Positions 1 through 7,362 of a DNA stretch of 11,242 nucleotides are shown here, in pieces (position 1 is the first letter of the stretch; each line of letters starts with the position of its first letter). This DNA is from Oscillospiraceae bacterium (lineage in GTDB: Bacteria > Bacillota > Clostridia > Oscillospirales > Oscillospiraceae). The position numbers and the translations under genes were made by a program. The notes below the pieces were generated by a model that saw only the letters and a list, made by a program, of their open reading frames with translations, was not told where the DNA came from and made no database searches. The stretch lies in the NCBI GenBank assembly GCA_016296235.1, contig JAEDJR010000055.1:1-11242 (forward strand), written 5' to 3'.

Positions 1-30
1 CGTTGCTGTATCGATACATAGCGTCCCCCA

Positions 31-106
31 AGTGCAAGGCTTTTGCCCGATTTTTGTCATTTTTCTTGCACTCATTATACCATAAATGGCCCGCTATGTC
101 TTGCAC
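31..106. repeat. Three phased TGCAAG half-sites
   Basis: AGTGCAAG at 31-38 is the perfect inverse of CTTGCACT at 65-72, and CTTGCAC recurs at 100-106. The start-to-start distances are 34 and 35 bases, about three helical turns. The sites surround the minus-strand promoter: one in the leader, one at the start site, one overlapping the -35. This would suit a looping repressor or other oligomeric regulator. The regulator is not in the window and the role is inferred from position only. Confidence 0.35.
74..102 (-). promoter_or_regulatory. Minus-strand extended -10 promoter
   Basis: Read on the minus strand, AAGACA (97-102, four of six matches to the -35 consensus) is followed after exactly 17 bases by a perfect TATAAT (74-79). 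The -10 is preceded by TGG, giving the TGn extension that strengthens sigma-A promoters. Transcription would start near position 67 and leave the window to the left. A perfect 8-bp inverted repeat (31-38 and 65-72) spans the start site and early leader, so an operator or leader hairpin is possible. Confidence 0.5.
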
Positions 107-148
107 CGTAAGGCTTTTTCGATTGTTCAGTAGACATTATATACACAG

Positions 149-188
149 AACCGCCCATGGCTGGGAGTATCCCTGGAAATGGACGGTT
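149..188. repeat. Hairpin upstream of the DUF6809-like gene
   Basis: AACCG (149-153) pairs with CGGTT (184-188). After one C-A mismatch, CCAT (155-158) pairs with ATGG (179-182). An inner GGGA (163-166) pairs with TCCC (170-173) around a GTA loop. There is no downstream T-run on the plus strand, so it is not a standard intrinsic terminator in that direction. It may be a leader structure for the gene at 311 or a remnant palindromic repeat. Confidence 0.4.
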
Positions 189-204
189 TTCATTTATACC
201 CATG

Positions 205-231
205 GGACAGAAAGGACAAAAAGGACAGTCA
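205..231 (+). repeat. Short tandem repeat GGACARAAA x3
   Basis: Three consecutive 9-base units, GGACAGAAA, GGACAAAAA and GGACAGTCA, run head to tail. An 8-bp palindrome CCCATGGG (199-206) precedes and overlaps the first unit. The purine-rich units resemble ribosome binding sites but no good start codon follows. I assign no function. Confidence 0.5.
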
Positions 232-297
232 AAATTCGGGCAGATCACCTACTTGTAATTTGCCGCCGCCGGAGTTAACATCACACACACTTTTTGT

Positions 298-303
298 GGA
301 GGG
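298..303 (+). promoter_or_regulatory. Ribosome binding site fixing the start at 311
   Basis: GGAGGG sits seven bases before ATG 311. This places the start of the small gene at 311 and not at the upstream in-frame ATG at 179, which has no such site and would add a 44-residue segment of unlikely composition. Confidence 0.75.
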
Positions 304-310
304 TGATGTT

Positions 311-535
311 ATGAACATTTTGGAAGAATTCTGGTATGGCAACATCGAACCGGCGGAATATGATACTTCTTCCGGCAAGGAGTACAAGGAGTTGCTCCAG
401 CTGATCAGCCGGAATGAGGATAAACTGCTGGCAATTATATTTTACGAATATACAGCTCCAAAAACAATGATATATCAGTTTGATGAGTTGCATTTCATCC
501 AACATCCGGTTGCATTGTTGATCGCGAGAAAGTAG
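311..535 (+). CDS. Small DUF6809-like protein, 74 aa
   Basis: This is a short cytoplasmic protein with no signal peptide or membrane segment. Its first 45 or so residues (MNILEEFWYGNIEP, then KEYKELLQLISRNEDKLLA) match the usual start of DUF6809 proteins, which are common in gut Clostridia and have no known function to my knowledge. Family members as I recall them are about 85-110 residues and continue with an acidic helical stretch and a 'GFRLGA'-like C-terminal motif. Here the remainder (about residues 46-74) does not match and the protein ends early, so it is either a shorter divergent member or a decayed copy. Neither alternative reading frame over 440-500 restores the expected C-terminus by eye. 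It has its own strong ribosome binding site and lies 207 bases before the giant surface protein gene on the same strand, with no evident functional link to it. Confidence 0.65.
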   Translation: MNILEEFWYGNIEPAEYDTSSGKEYKELLQLISRNEDKLLAIIFYEYTAPKTMIYQFDELHFIQHPVALLIARK

Positions 536-622
536 CCCGCATTTTTAGGGCGGCATAAAGACTATTTATCTGTACGAACCATGTGTGTGAAATGAAATAG
601 GCTAGGATCTCGCACCACCCAC

Positions 623-643
623 TAAAAATTTTACACATTTTTA
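623..643 (+). promoter_or_regulatory. Shared 21-bp element, copy 1
   Basis: This AT-rich element ends with TTACACATTTTTA (631-643) and contains 7-bp inverted arms, TAAAAAT (623-629) and ATTTTTA (637-643), around TTTACAC. Nineteen of its 21 bases recur at 7449-7469 ahead of the ABC importer operon. It lies 20 bases upstream of the proposed -35 and 99 bases upstream of the start codon at 743. The placement suits an activator site or UP-like element. A shared regulator is inferred, not shown. Confidence 0.45.
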
Positions 644-663
644 TCAGAAATAATTCCCTACCT

Positions 664-692
664 TTGAATTTTAGAAACAGATATAGTATATA
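664..692 (+). promoter_or_regulatory. Promoter of the giant surface protein gene
   Basis: TTGAAT (664-669) is followed after 17 bases by TATATA (687-692), giving a plausible sigma-A promoter with a start near 699 and a leader of about 44 bases to the ATG at 743. A second -10-like TACAAT lies at 695-700 but lacks a good -35. The in-frame ATG at 692 overlaps this promoter, which argues against its use as a start codon. Confidence 0.5.
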
Positions 693-730
693 TGTACAAT
701 CCTATCGGATTGCTACGTTCAAAAATTGTG

Positions 731-736
731 AGGAGG
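731..736 (+). promoter_or_regulatory. Ribosome binding site fixing the start at 743
   Basis: A perfect AGGAGG lies six bases before ATG 743. It selects this start over the in-frame ATG at 692, and the resulting protein begins directly with a textbook signal peptide. Confidence 0.85.
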
Positions 737-742
737 GTAACT

Positions 743-3700
743 ATGAGAGAAAAGCTGAAGCGTTTGTTGTGTGCAGGACTTGTCGTGGCGATGACGATTG
801 GCATGTTTGCGGCGCCTGTTTACGCAGCACCCACCGAAGCAGATACGGGCACACAGCCGGCCATGGATGTCTGGGTGCAAAATTCTGCGGACCGGGCTTT
901 TGCAAGCTCACAGATGCCGGAGACGGCACAGAAGTTTATTTCATTGTATGCGGCCCGGAATGAATACGAGGCAGCACAGATTCTGGTGCGCAGCGAGGCG
1001 GAATTGTACGATCTTTCCCTGGCTGCCTCGGACTTGCGCGGAGAGGATGGAACCATCTCTTCGTCCAACATTGTGATGTACAGCGAGTATTCCGCACCGG
1101 CCAGTGCATCCGGTGATGTGGAACCCACGCCGGACGGGAGCAATCTGTATACCGACGCCCTGCTTCCCGTTGCCCCGATGGATCTGGAGGCCCATGTGAC
1201 CCAGCCCTACTGGGTGCGCGTCTATGTGCCGAAGGGGACGGAGCCAGGCGTCTATTCCGGCAGTGTCACCGTGACGGCCAATGAGGGAACCTTCGTGGTC
1301 CCCGTGTCCGTGAACGTGTACGATGTGACCATTCCCGACACGGACGAATCGGCCTTTAAGATGAACAACTGGTTTGCTTCCGTGGACAGCGGTTTTGCAT
1401 GGCTGCAGAACTCCGTTCTCAATCAGTACAATGTGGAGCTGTTCGATGAGAACTGGTGGAAGGTCATGGAGAGCTTTGCCCGGGATTTTGCCATCCACCG
1501 CAACAACGTGATCTACCTGGATGCCCAGGCGCTGGTGCGGCAGGACAGCACCATGCTCACAGAGGCTGAGGCCGCAGAGCGCCAGCAGTATGTGACCGGA
1601 ACGGACGGCAAGATGGCCGCCGGCAAGTACCTCTTTGACTGGAACAAGTTTGACAGAATGGTGGATCTGTTCGTCAACGCCGGCGCCATGCAGTACCTCT
1701 ATCTGCCGGGCACCGCACTGGTTGTATCCGGCAACAACATCAATATCCGGGTTCTGGAAGAGCAGAACGGCGCCATGACCAGCGTGGAAAAGCCGGTGTT
1801 CCTGGACCCGGATACCGGTGTTGAGAACCCCGAGGCCAGAGCATGGGTCAACGTCTTCTTCACGGCTCTGCGCGCCCATATCCAGGAGAAGTATCCCCAG
1901 TTCCTGGACAAGGTCTACACCTCTGCCGTGGATGAGCCGAGCACGGAGATTCAGAACAAGGGTTCCAACTGGTACTATTCCGCCATCCGGGAGGTCTATC
2001 CGGAGGCCCTCAGCATTGAGGCCCATGTCCGCTATACCCCGGGCATGACGGAATCCACGGCGCTATGCCCTGTGCTGGACGTGTATGAAGGCTACCAGCA
2101 CTTCTACCAGGCGGAGAAGGAAGCCGGGAAAGAGCTGTGGTACTACACCGCCATCTCGCCGATGGGGGACTACCTGAACCGGTTCATTCCCTTCCATCTG
2201 ATCAAGACCAGACTGATTCCCTGGTATGCCTTTAAGGTCGGCGCCACGGGGTATCTGCACTGGGGCTACACCTTCTGGGGCAAGAAGGACACCTTTGATT
2301 CGCTGCAGAGCGGCGACGAGTGGTTGGTCCGGCCCGATGCCGAGCACTACGATGTGTTCACCAGCGTCCGCAGCGAAGCGCAGCTGGACGGTCTGGAGGA
2401 CTATGAGCTGCTGACCCTGCTGGCCGGTCAGAATCAGGACGCAGCCAACCGGATCGTGAACACCGTCATGGAAAGCGCGACATCCTATACCAAAGACGGC
2501 GCAGCCGCCATGAACGCCCACAAGGCACTGCTGGATGCGCTCGCCGGCCGGGAAGAGGAGCCCATCGCCATGTCCCTCTTCCGGGATGATTTCCAAAACG
2601 GCTTTGACTATGCCTGGAACCGCTATGACGTGGCCGGTACCAGCTGGTCCGTGGATGCCGGCCGGTACAACTACCACGGTGCGGCAACCTCCGAGCTGGG
2701 CATGACCACCCTGCGGAATCAGACCATCAAAAACGGCAAGATCTCCGTGACCCTGCAGCTTGGAGAAGGCAGCGGCTGGGCGGGCATCACCTTCCGCAAG
2801 GGAGACCCGGGTCACAATTCCTTTGTCTCCGGCTATACCCTTGCCGTCCTGAAAAACGGGACGATGCTGGTCTTCCGGACGCCCAACTGGAGAACCATCG
2901 CCGAGGGCGTGCCCGTGACCTTTGACAGCGACGGGAAGATTCGTCTGAATATCTCCATGAACGGCAGCAAGTTTGTCGTCAGCCAGGGCGTGGAAGAGAC
3001 CATCCTGTGCACCTTTGAGGATGACGCCATTGCCGAGGGCTATATCAGCCTGGTTGGTACGAGCATCGATGCGGCCTTCTCCGATTTCCGCCAGTATACC
3101 TACGACGGTGTGGAGGAAGCCAGGGTCAGCGCCGAGGTCGTGAAGGACCAGAGCTACATGCGGGAGTTTGAAGACACCCTGGCAGACTGGCGCATCGAAG
3201 GCGACGTCACTGTGGACAGCGGCGCGATGCTGCTCCGCGGCGATGCCAAGGCAGGCCTGGAGGGACGTGTGTTCACCGAAACCGGAATCAACGTGACGCT
3301 GAATCTGGACGGGGAACAGACGGCCGGAAGCCAGGAGGACTACTGGGCCGGTATCGTGCTGGGGAAGGAAACCGTCTATGGCGACGTGGCCAAGTACGGC
3401 GGATGTCTGGTGAAGATCAGCAAGAGCGGCACTGTCCAGCTTGCGAGCAAGGACGGCGTCGTGAAGAGCGCTTCTCTGGACGCGGCGCTGTCCGGTGATA
3501 CCGCAGTGACGGTCAACCGGGGCGCGGACGCCATCCAGGTCAAGGTCAATGGCACCGCCGTGCTGACCGCGGACGTGACCGGCTATGCGGAGGGCTTTGT
3601 CTCCCTGTGCTCCGGCGGCGGAACCGTAAAAGTCACATCGTTCACCGTGGCGCGGAATACGATGGACGATTCCATGGAGCTGCTGGATGATTTCAGCGGC

Positions 3701-6700
3701 GACCTCAGCAAATGGACCAAGGTTATGGAGCCGAGCCGCATCCAGATCAGCGACGGCACCCTCCAGATGAAGGGCGTGGTCGAAAAGCGGGACGAGGATG
3801 CCGGAATCACCGGCGCCGGTGTGGACCCGGACGCTCTGTATAAAGTGCGCAAATTCGAAAATGTGCGGATCGGCTTTGATCTGAAGCTGGATGATGTCGC
3901 GTTCAGCGGAAACTGGGCCGGCGCCTATTTCCATTCCAGCGGCACCAAGGGCTTCTGGACCAGCGGCGGCTATCTGCTGTTCCTGACCAGCACCAAGAAT
4001 CTTGTGGTGTTCAAGGGCGGCGAGAATGTCAACATCGCTTCGGCCATGATCGAGGAAGATCCCATGACCAAGGCCGTGCATCTTGAAATGGAAATCGTGG
4101 ACGGCGTCCTGAAGGTCTTTGTCAACTACGGCAAGGAGCCGGTGATCACCGTGGAGGACACCACCTACACCTCCGGCTATTTCGGACTGATCGCCGACTG
4201 GACGGACGCAACCTATGACAATGTGACCTATCAGGATCTGGGCCCCTGCTCCATCGGAGAACCCGAGGTCCCGGTCGTATGGAACGAAGCGTTCTCCGAT
4301 GACTTTGAGAACGTGAAGAGCGAATGGGCGCTGGTGGATGCATCTGCGGGCCGTATCGCATATGAGGACGGAAAGGTTCAGCTGAACGGCATCCATCCCA
4401 ACAACCCCGTGACCTACGCCCTGCGCGGGAATGCCTACACCTCCGTGGAGATCGCCGCGGAAATGAGCATCCCCTCGAAGGATGAGGGCTGGGCAGGCTT
4501 CGGCGTCGGCCGGAGCAGCTGGAACGGCAGCGTCTGGGCAGACGGCTATTATCTGCTGGGCATGTACAACTCCGTGACCGGCAAGGCCGAGATGAAAATC
4601 TACAACCCGACCTACGGATTTATTGCCGAGGCCGACCTCGATTATGACGGGAGCTCCCTCGTCAAATTCCGCATGGAAGTCCTCGGCAAAAACATCAGCG
4701 TCTACCGGGGCGAAGAAACCACGCCATTTATGCAGGCTTATGCCTCCGACTATGAAGGCGGCTTTGTGGCGCTGTGCAACTATGCGGCGAAAAACCTCTA
4801 TGACAACTTCAGCGTGCAGCACCTGGAGGATCCCCTGGTGTGGGACGAGCCCTATGCGGACGACTTCTCAGCCGACACCGGCAACTGGATCAACGTCAGC
4901 GACGCCATGGGCAGCTTCACCATCGCCGACGGCACCCTGACCGCCGCCGGTTCCAATGGCGCACATCCGGAGCAGGTTGCCCTGAAGAACCGCGCCTATC
5001 GGAATATGGATCTGTCCGTGGATCTCACGATGCCCGATTCCACCGTGGGCTGGTCCAGCGTCTCCTTCGGCAGAGCCAACTGGAACGATACGATCTGGGC
5101 CGGCGGCTACTTTGTGACCGTCTCCCACAACGCCTCCACCGGCCTGGCTGACCTCGTCCTTTGGAAGGCCAACGCGGATGCCAGCGGCGGCATCGCCGCC
5201 ATGGGCCAGGCATCCACAGCCGATGCGGTCTCCGGCGTCCTGACGCTCCGCATTGTTGTGAACGACGGCGAGATCAGCGTCTATACCGGCAGCGGCAGCA
5301 CGCCTCTGATCACCGCCAAGGCAGAGGACTATGCCGGCGGCTATCTGACCCTCTGCTCCTACATGTCTCAGAACAGCTTCGACAACTTCCGCATCGGAAA
5401 GCCGAGCCCGGTGGGCAAGACCGTCTGGGATGAGCCTTACGCGGATGCCTTTGACGAAGACACGAACAACTGGATCAACGTAAACGACACCATGGGCAGC
5501 TTTACCATCGCCGATGGCACCCTGACCGCCGTCGGTACCGTCGGTTCCGACCCGGAGCAGGTCGCTCTGAAGAACCGCGCCTACCATGATATGGATCTCT
5601 CCGTGGATCTGACGATGCCGGATTCCAAGGTGGGCTGGTCCAGCGTTGCCTTCGGCAGAGAAAACTGGAATGCCAGAATCTGGGACGGCGGCTATTTTGT
5701 GACCGTTGCCCACAATGCCGACACCGGCCTGGTTGACCTGGTCCTTTGGAAGGCCAACGCCGATGCCTATGGCAACATCGTCCTGCAGGGCCAGGCGTCC
5801 GTTGCAGGTGCAGCCGGTGACGCCCTGACGCTCCGCATCGTTGTCAAGGACGGCGAGATCAGCGTGTATGCCGGCAGCGGCAGCGCACCTGTGATCGTTG
5901 CCCAGGCAGAGGACTACGCCGGCGGCTATCTGGCCCTGTGCTCCTACACCTCCCAGAACAGCTTTGACAATTTCAACGTGGCACAGCCCGCCAATGAGGT
6001 GCTTCCGGAAAGCATCACGATCAGTGCGGACAACATGACCCTGGAGGAGGGCGCCACCGGCCAGCTGACCGCTGAGATCCGCCCCGAGGATGCCACCGAC
6101 AAGACCCTGACCTGGACCTCCGGCGACACCACCGTTGCCGCTGTGGACGAGACCGGCAAGGTCACCGCCGTGGCCGCCGGTACCGCCACCATCACCGTCG
6201 CCACTGCCAACGGCAAGACCGCCGAATGCGTGGTCACCGTGGTTCACAAGCTGGTCCATGTGGACGCCGTGACCGCCACCTGCATGGAGACCGGCACGGT
6301 GGAGCACTGGCACTGCGAATGCTGCGGCAAGAACTACGCCGATGAAGCTGCCGCAGAGGAACTGGAGACTGTAACGGCCCCCATTGACCCGGGCAACCAT
6401 GTCCACACCGAAACGCAGGGCTACCAGGCGCCAACCGTCTCCAAGCCTGGTTACAGCGGCGATACTGTCTGTACCGACTGCGGCCGGACTGTCGAAAAGG
6501 GTCAGACGCTGCCCGCCACCGGCACCGGTCATGTGCCCGGCAGCGGAACGGCCGGCAGGGATGAGAACAAAAATGAGAATCCCTTCTGCGACGTGAACCA
6601 GGGCGACTACTTCTACGATGCCGTGATCTGGGCCGCGAAGAACGGCATCACCTCCGGCACGGACAGCACCCACTTCAGCCCCAACGCTGCCACCACCCGT

Positions 6701-7111
6701 GGGCAGATGGTGACCTTCCTGTGGCGCGCCGCCGGGTCTCCGGAGCCGAAGAGCACCTCCTGTGACTTCACGGATGTGGATCCCGACAGCTACTACTACA
6801 AGGCCGTCCTGTGGGCTGCCGAAGCGGGCATCACCAGGGGCACCAGCGATACGACCTTCAGCCCCGACGCCAACGTCACCCGCGGCCAGATGGTCACCTT
6901 CCTGGCCCGTATGGCCGGCGTGAAGGATGACGCCGCCGGTTTCAGCCACAGCTTCACCGATGTGAAGGACACCGACTTCTTCAGTAATGCCGCGGCCTGG
7001 GCCTACACCAGCGGCATCACCAAGGGCACCAGCGACACCACGTTCAGCCCCGCGGACAACTGCCTGCGCGGCCAGATGGTGACCTTCCTCTATCGCTTCT
7101 TTGTGAAGTAA
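743..7111 (+). CDS. SLH-anchored GH123-like multidomain glycosidase
   Basis: A 2122-residue secreted, wall-anchored protein. Residues 1-28 are a signal peptide (MREKLKR, hydrophobic core, cleavage after PVYA). Residues about 33-605 match DUF4091/GH123, the family of beta-N-acetylgalactosaminidases. Visible hallmarks are the adjacent catalytic pair in TSAVDEPS (Asp397, Glu398), YLHWGYTFWG (His506-Trp507) and LDGLEDYELL near the domain end. In the family Glu is the acid/base and Asp supports substrate-assisted catalysis through the 2-acetamido group. Six laminin-G-like modules follow (about 613-1752), then a Big_2 domain (about 1754-1834), a spacer with Cys1847, Cys1858, Cys1860, Cys1861, Cys1910 and Cys1913, and three SLH domains (from about 1948, 2008 and 2070) carrying RGQMVTFL. 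SLH domains bind secondary cell-wall polymer, so the enzyme should face outward on the cell. The importer operon downstream suggests the products are taken up. Domain calls are firm by motif; the exact substrate is inferred and the enzyme could prefer another 2-acetamido sugar. Confidence 0.85.
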   Translation: MREKLKRLLCAGLVVAMTIGMFAAPVYAAPTEADTGTQPAMDVWVQNSADRAFASSQMPETAQKFISLYAARNEYEAAQILVRSEAELYDLSLAASDLRGEDGTISSSNIVMYSEYSAPASASGDVEPTPDGSNLYTDALLPVAPMDLEAHVTQPYWVRVYVPKGTEPGVYSGSVTVTANEGTFVVPVSVNVYDVTIPDTDESAFKMNNWFASVDSGFAWLQNSVLNQYNVELFDENWWKVMESFARDFAIHRNNVIYLDAQALVRQDSTMLTEAEAAERQQYVTGTDGKMAAGKYLFDWNKFDRMVDLFVNAGAMQYLYLPGTALVVSGNNINIRVLEEQNGAMTSVEKPVFLDPDTGVENPEARAWVNVFFTALRAHIQEKYPQFLDKVYTSAVDEPSTEIQNKGSNWYYSAIREVYPEALSIEAHVRYTPGMTESTALCPVLDVYEGYQHFYQAEKEAGKELWYYTAISPMGDYLNRFIPFHLIKTRLIPWYAFKVGATGYLHWGYTFWGKKDTFDSLQSGDEWLVRPDAEHYDVFTSVRSEAQLDGLEDYELLTLLAGQNQDAANRIVNTVMESATSYTKDGAAAMNAHKALLDALAGREEEPIAMSLFRDDFQNGFDYAWNRYDVAGTSWSVDAGRYNYHGAATSELGMTTLRNQTIKNGKISVTLQLGEGSGWAGITFRKGDPGHNSFVSGYTLAVLKNGTMLVFRTPNWRTIAEGVPVTFDSDGKIRLNISMNGSKFVVSQGVEETILCTFEDDAIAEGYISLVGTSIDAAFSDFRQYTYDGVEEARVSAEVVKDQSYMREFEDTLADWRIEGDVTVDSGAMLLRGDAKAGLEGRVFTETGINVTLNLDGEQTAGSQEDYWAGIVLGKETVYGDVAKYGGCLVKISKSGTVQLASKDGVVKSASLDAALSGDTAVTVNRGADAIQVKVNGTAVLTADVTGYAEGFVSLCSGGGTVKVTSFTVARNTMDDSMELLDDFSGDLSKWTKVMEPSRIQISDGTLQMKGVVEKRDEDAGITGAGVDPDALYKVRKFENVRIGFDLKLDDVAFSGNWAGAYFHSSGTKGFWTSGGYLLFLTSTKNLVVFKGGENVNIASAMIEEDPMTKAVHLEMEIVDGVLKVFVNYGKEPVITVEDTTYTSGYFGLIADWTDATYDNVTYQDLGPCSIGEPEVPVVWNEAFSDDFENVKSEWALVDASAGRIAYEDGKVQLNGIHPNNPVTYALRGNAYTSVEIAAEMSIPSKDEGWAGFGVGRSSWNGSVWADGYYLLGMYNSVTGKAEMKIYNPTYGFIAEADLDYDGSSLVKFRMEVLGKNISVYRGEETTPFMQAYASDYEGGFVALCNYAAKNLYDNFSVQHLEDPLVWDEPYADDFSADTGNWINVSDAMGSFTIADGTLTAAGSNGAHPEQVALKNRAYRNMDLSVDLTMPDSTVGWSSVSFGRANWNDTIWAGGYFVTVSHNASTGLADLVLWKANADASGGIAAMGQASTADAVSGVLTLRIVVNDGEISVYTGSGSTPLITAKAEDYAGGYLTLCSYMSQNSFDNFRIGKPSPVGKTVWDEPYADAFDEDTNNWINVNDTMGSFTIADGTLTAVGTVGSDPEQVALKNRAYHDMDLSVDLTMPDSKVGWSSVAFGRENWNARIWDGGYFVTVAHNADTGLVDLVLWKANADAYGNIVLQGQASVAGAAGDALTLRIVVKDGEISVYAGSGSAPVIVAQAEDYAGGYLALCSYTSQNSFDNFNVAQPANEVLPESITISADNMTLEEGATGQLTAEIRPEDATDKTLTWTSGDTTVAAVDETGKVTAVAAGTATITVATANGKTAECVVTVVHKLVHVDAVTATCMETGTVEHWHCECCGKNYADEAAAEELETVTAPIDPGNHVHTETQGYQAPTVSKPGYSGDTVCTDCGRTVEKGQTLPATGTGHVPGSGTAGRDENKNENPFCDVNQGDYFYDAVIWAAKNGITSGTDSTHFSPNAATTRGQMVTFLWRAAGSPEPKSTSCDFTDVDPDSYYYKAVLWAAEAGITRGTSDTTFSPDANVTRGQMVTFLARMAGVKDDAAGFSHSFTDVKDTDFFSNAAAWAYTSGITKGTSDTTFSPADNCLRGQMVTFLYRFFVK
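2579..5997 (+). repeat. Six laminin-G-like modules in the surface protein
   Basis: Six consecutive modules share an opening 'DDF....W', a central WAG or WSS strand and a closing G(Y/F)..L...FDNF-type strand. Approximate spans are 2579-3103, 3152-3664, 3665-4252, 4265-4830, 4841-5425 and 5426-5997. The central motifs read GWAGITF, YWAGIVL, NWAGAYF, GWAGFGV, GWSSVSF and GWSSVAF. The pattern is that of concanavalin/laminin-G-fold modules (including the DUF1080-like group) often attached to glycosidases. Sugar binding is a family-based inference; no ligand residues can be assigned by eye. Confidence 0.7.
4841..6010 (+). repeat. In-frame 585-bp tandem duplication (modules 5 and 6)
   Basis: Copy one (4841-5425) and copy two (5426-6010) keep an exact 585-base (195-codon) offset from the opening WDEPYAD to the closing QNSFDNF, with no insertion or deletion between those landmarks. 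Long shared blocks include EQVALKNRAY, MDLSVDLTMPDS and DLVLWKANADA. Protein identity is about three quarters by eye. Module 4 (Trp codon at 4280, 187 codons before module 5) is clearly related but more distant, so the array has grown stepwise. Confidence 0.85.
6584..7108 (+). repeat. Three SLH domains encoded at the gene's 3' end
   Basis: Units begin at about 6584, 6764 and 6950. Each has an F.DV-type start, a hydrophobic 'A..WA...GIT.GT' strand, an 'FSP' turn and an RGQMVTFL helix. The first two carry TRGQ and the third carries LRGQ (in NCLRGQ), where the Thr of the canonical polymer-binding motif is replaced by Leu. Three units are the usual number for stable cell-wall anchoring. Confidence 0.9.
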
Positions 7112-7154
7112 GCCCAAAACAATCAAAGTTTCACAAACGCAGGCTGCACCCAAT

Positions 7155-7202
7155 GCCTCCCCTACAATAGGGGAGGTGCTGAGCGCCAGCGAAGCGGAGG
7201 GG
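7155..7202 (+). repeat. Palindromic element, copy A
   Basis: CCTCCCC (7156-7162) and GGGGAGG (7170-7176) form a perfect 7-bp stem around TACAATA. It is followed by TG, a CAGCGAAGCGGA segment and GGGG (7199-7202). Read in reverse, copy B at 7363-7407 has the same layout. I recall similar elements scattered between genes in Faecalibacterium-like genomes, but this needs a database search. Confidence 0.6.
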
Positions 7203-7203
7203 T

Positions 7204-7254
7204 GTCAAACTACCAAGGATCATAGCAATTGCATGTGAAGCATGGTAGTTTGAC
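7204..7254. repeat. 12-bp perfect inverted repeat
   Basis: GTCAAACTACCA (7204-7215) is the exact reverse complement of TGGTAGTTTGAC (7243-7254), with a 27-base loop that itself contains the palindrome GCAATTGC (7225-7232). It begins directly after copy A and lies inside the composite repeat. Confidence 0.8.
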
Positions 7255-7262
7255 CCCGGGTT

Positions 7263-7309
7263 GGCACTAAGCCTTTGCCCTGCACTTCGTTTGTGCAAAG
7301 GCAAGTGCC
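7263..7309. repeat. Long stem-loop inside the composite repeat
   Basis: GGCACT (7263-7268) pairs with AGTGCC (7304-7309), and GCCTTTGC (7271-7278) pairs with GCAAAGGC (7295-7302). The arms are separated by AA on one side and A on the other, with a 16-base loop. Fourteen paired bases make this a strong structure, but no T-run follows it. Confidence 0.75.
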
Positions 7310-7362
7310 TGCCCAACCGCTGCGGTCGCTTGACTCCGCCACTGGCGGCGCTCCCTTGCGGG

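Larger units (their letters stand above)
1..310. other. Left intergenic / gene-edge region
   Basis: I see no convincing gene in this stretch. The long plus-strand reading frame across it (3-278) has no ribosome binding site and an unlikely composition rich in Arg, His, Trp and Cys. It holds a minus-strand promoter, three TGCAAG-type half-sites, a 12-bp perfect palindrome TGTATCGATACA (7-18), a hairpin at 149-188 and a short tandem repeat at 205-231, described separately. If the minus-strand promoter is real, a gene starts just inside or beyond the left edge. Possible starts are ATG at 60 (open for 20 codons to the edge, no clear ribosome binding site) or ATG at 19 (GGGGGA four bases upstream). 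Neither gives enough protein to identify. Confidence 0.6.

Noticed and set aside
3..278. A 91-residue plus-strand open frame at the left edge
   Set aside because: It has no ribosome binding site, an unlikely residue composition, and it runs through the hairpin and tandem repeats.
179..310. Upstream ATG extension of the DUF6809-like gene
   Set aside because: The ATG at 311 has a GGAGGG at the right distance and begins at the family's usual N-terminus.
692..742. Upstream ATG extension of the giant surface protein
   Set aside because: It overlaps the likely promoter, and ATG 743 has a perfect AGGAGG and begins a signal peptide.
2063..4822. A 919-codon minus-strand open frame opposite the surface protein
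   Set aside because: It is rich in Gly, His, Val and Ala as expected of an antisense shadow of a GC-rich gene, and shows no domain motifs. The same applies to the minus-strand frames at 4868-7153 and 9381-10958.
7156..7176. Intrinsic terminator for the surface protein gene
   Set aside because: The stem is perfect but lacks a T-run and matches the repeat copy at 7386-7406, so it is better described as a repeat element, although it could still slow transcription.
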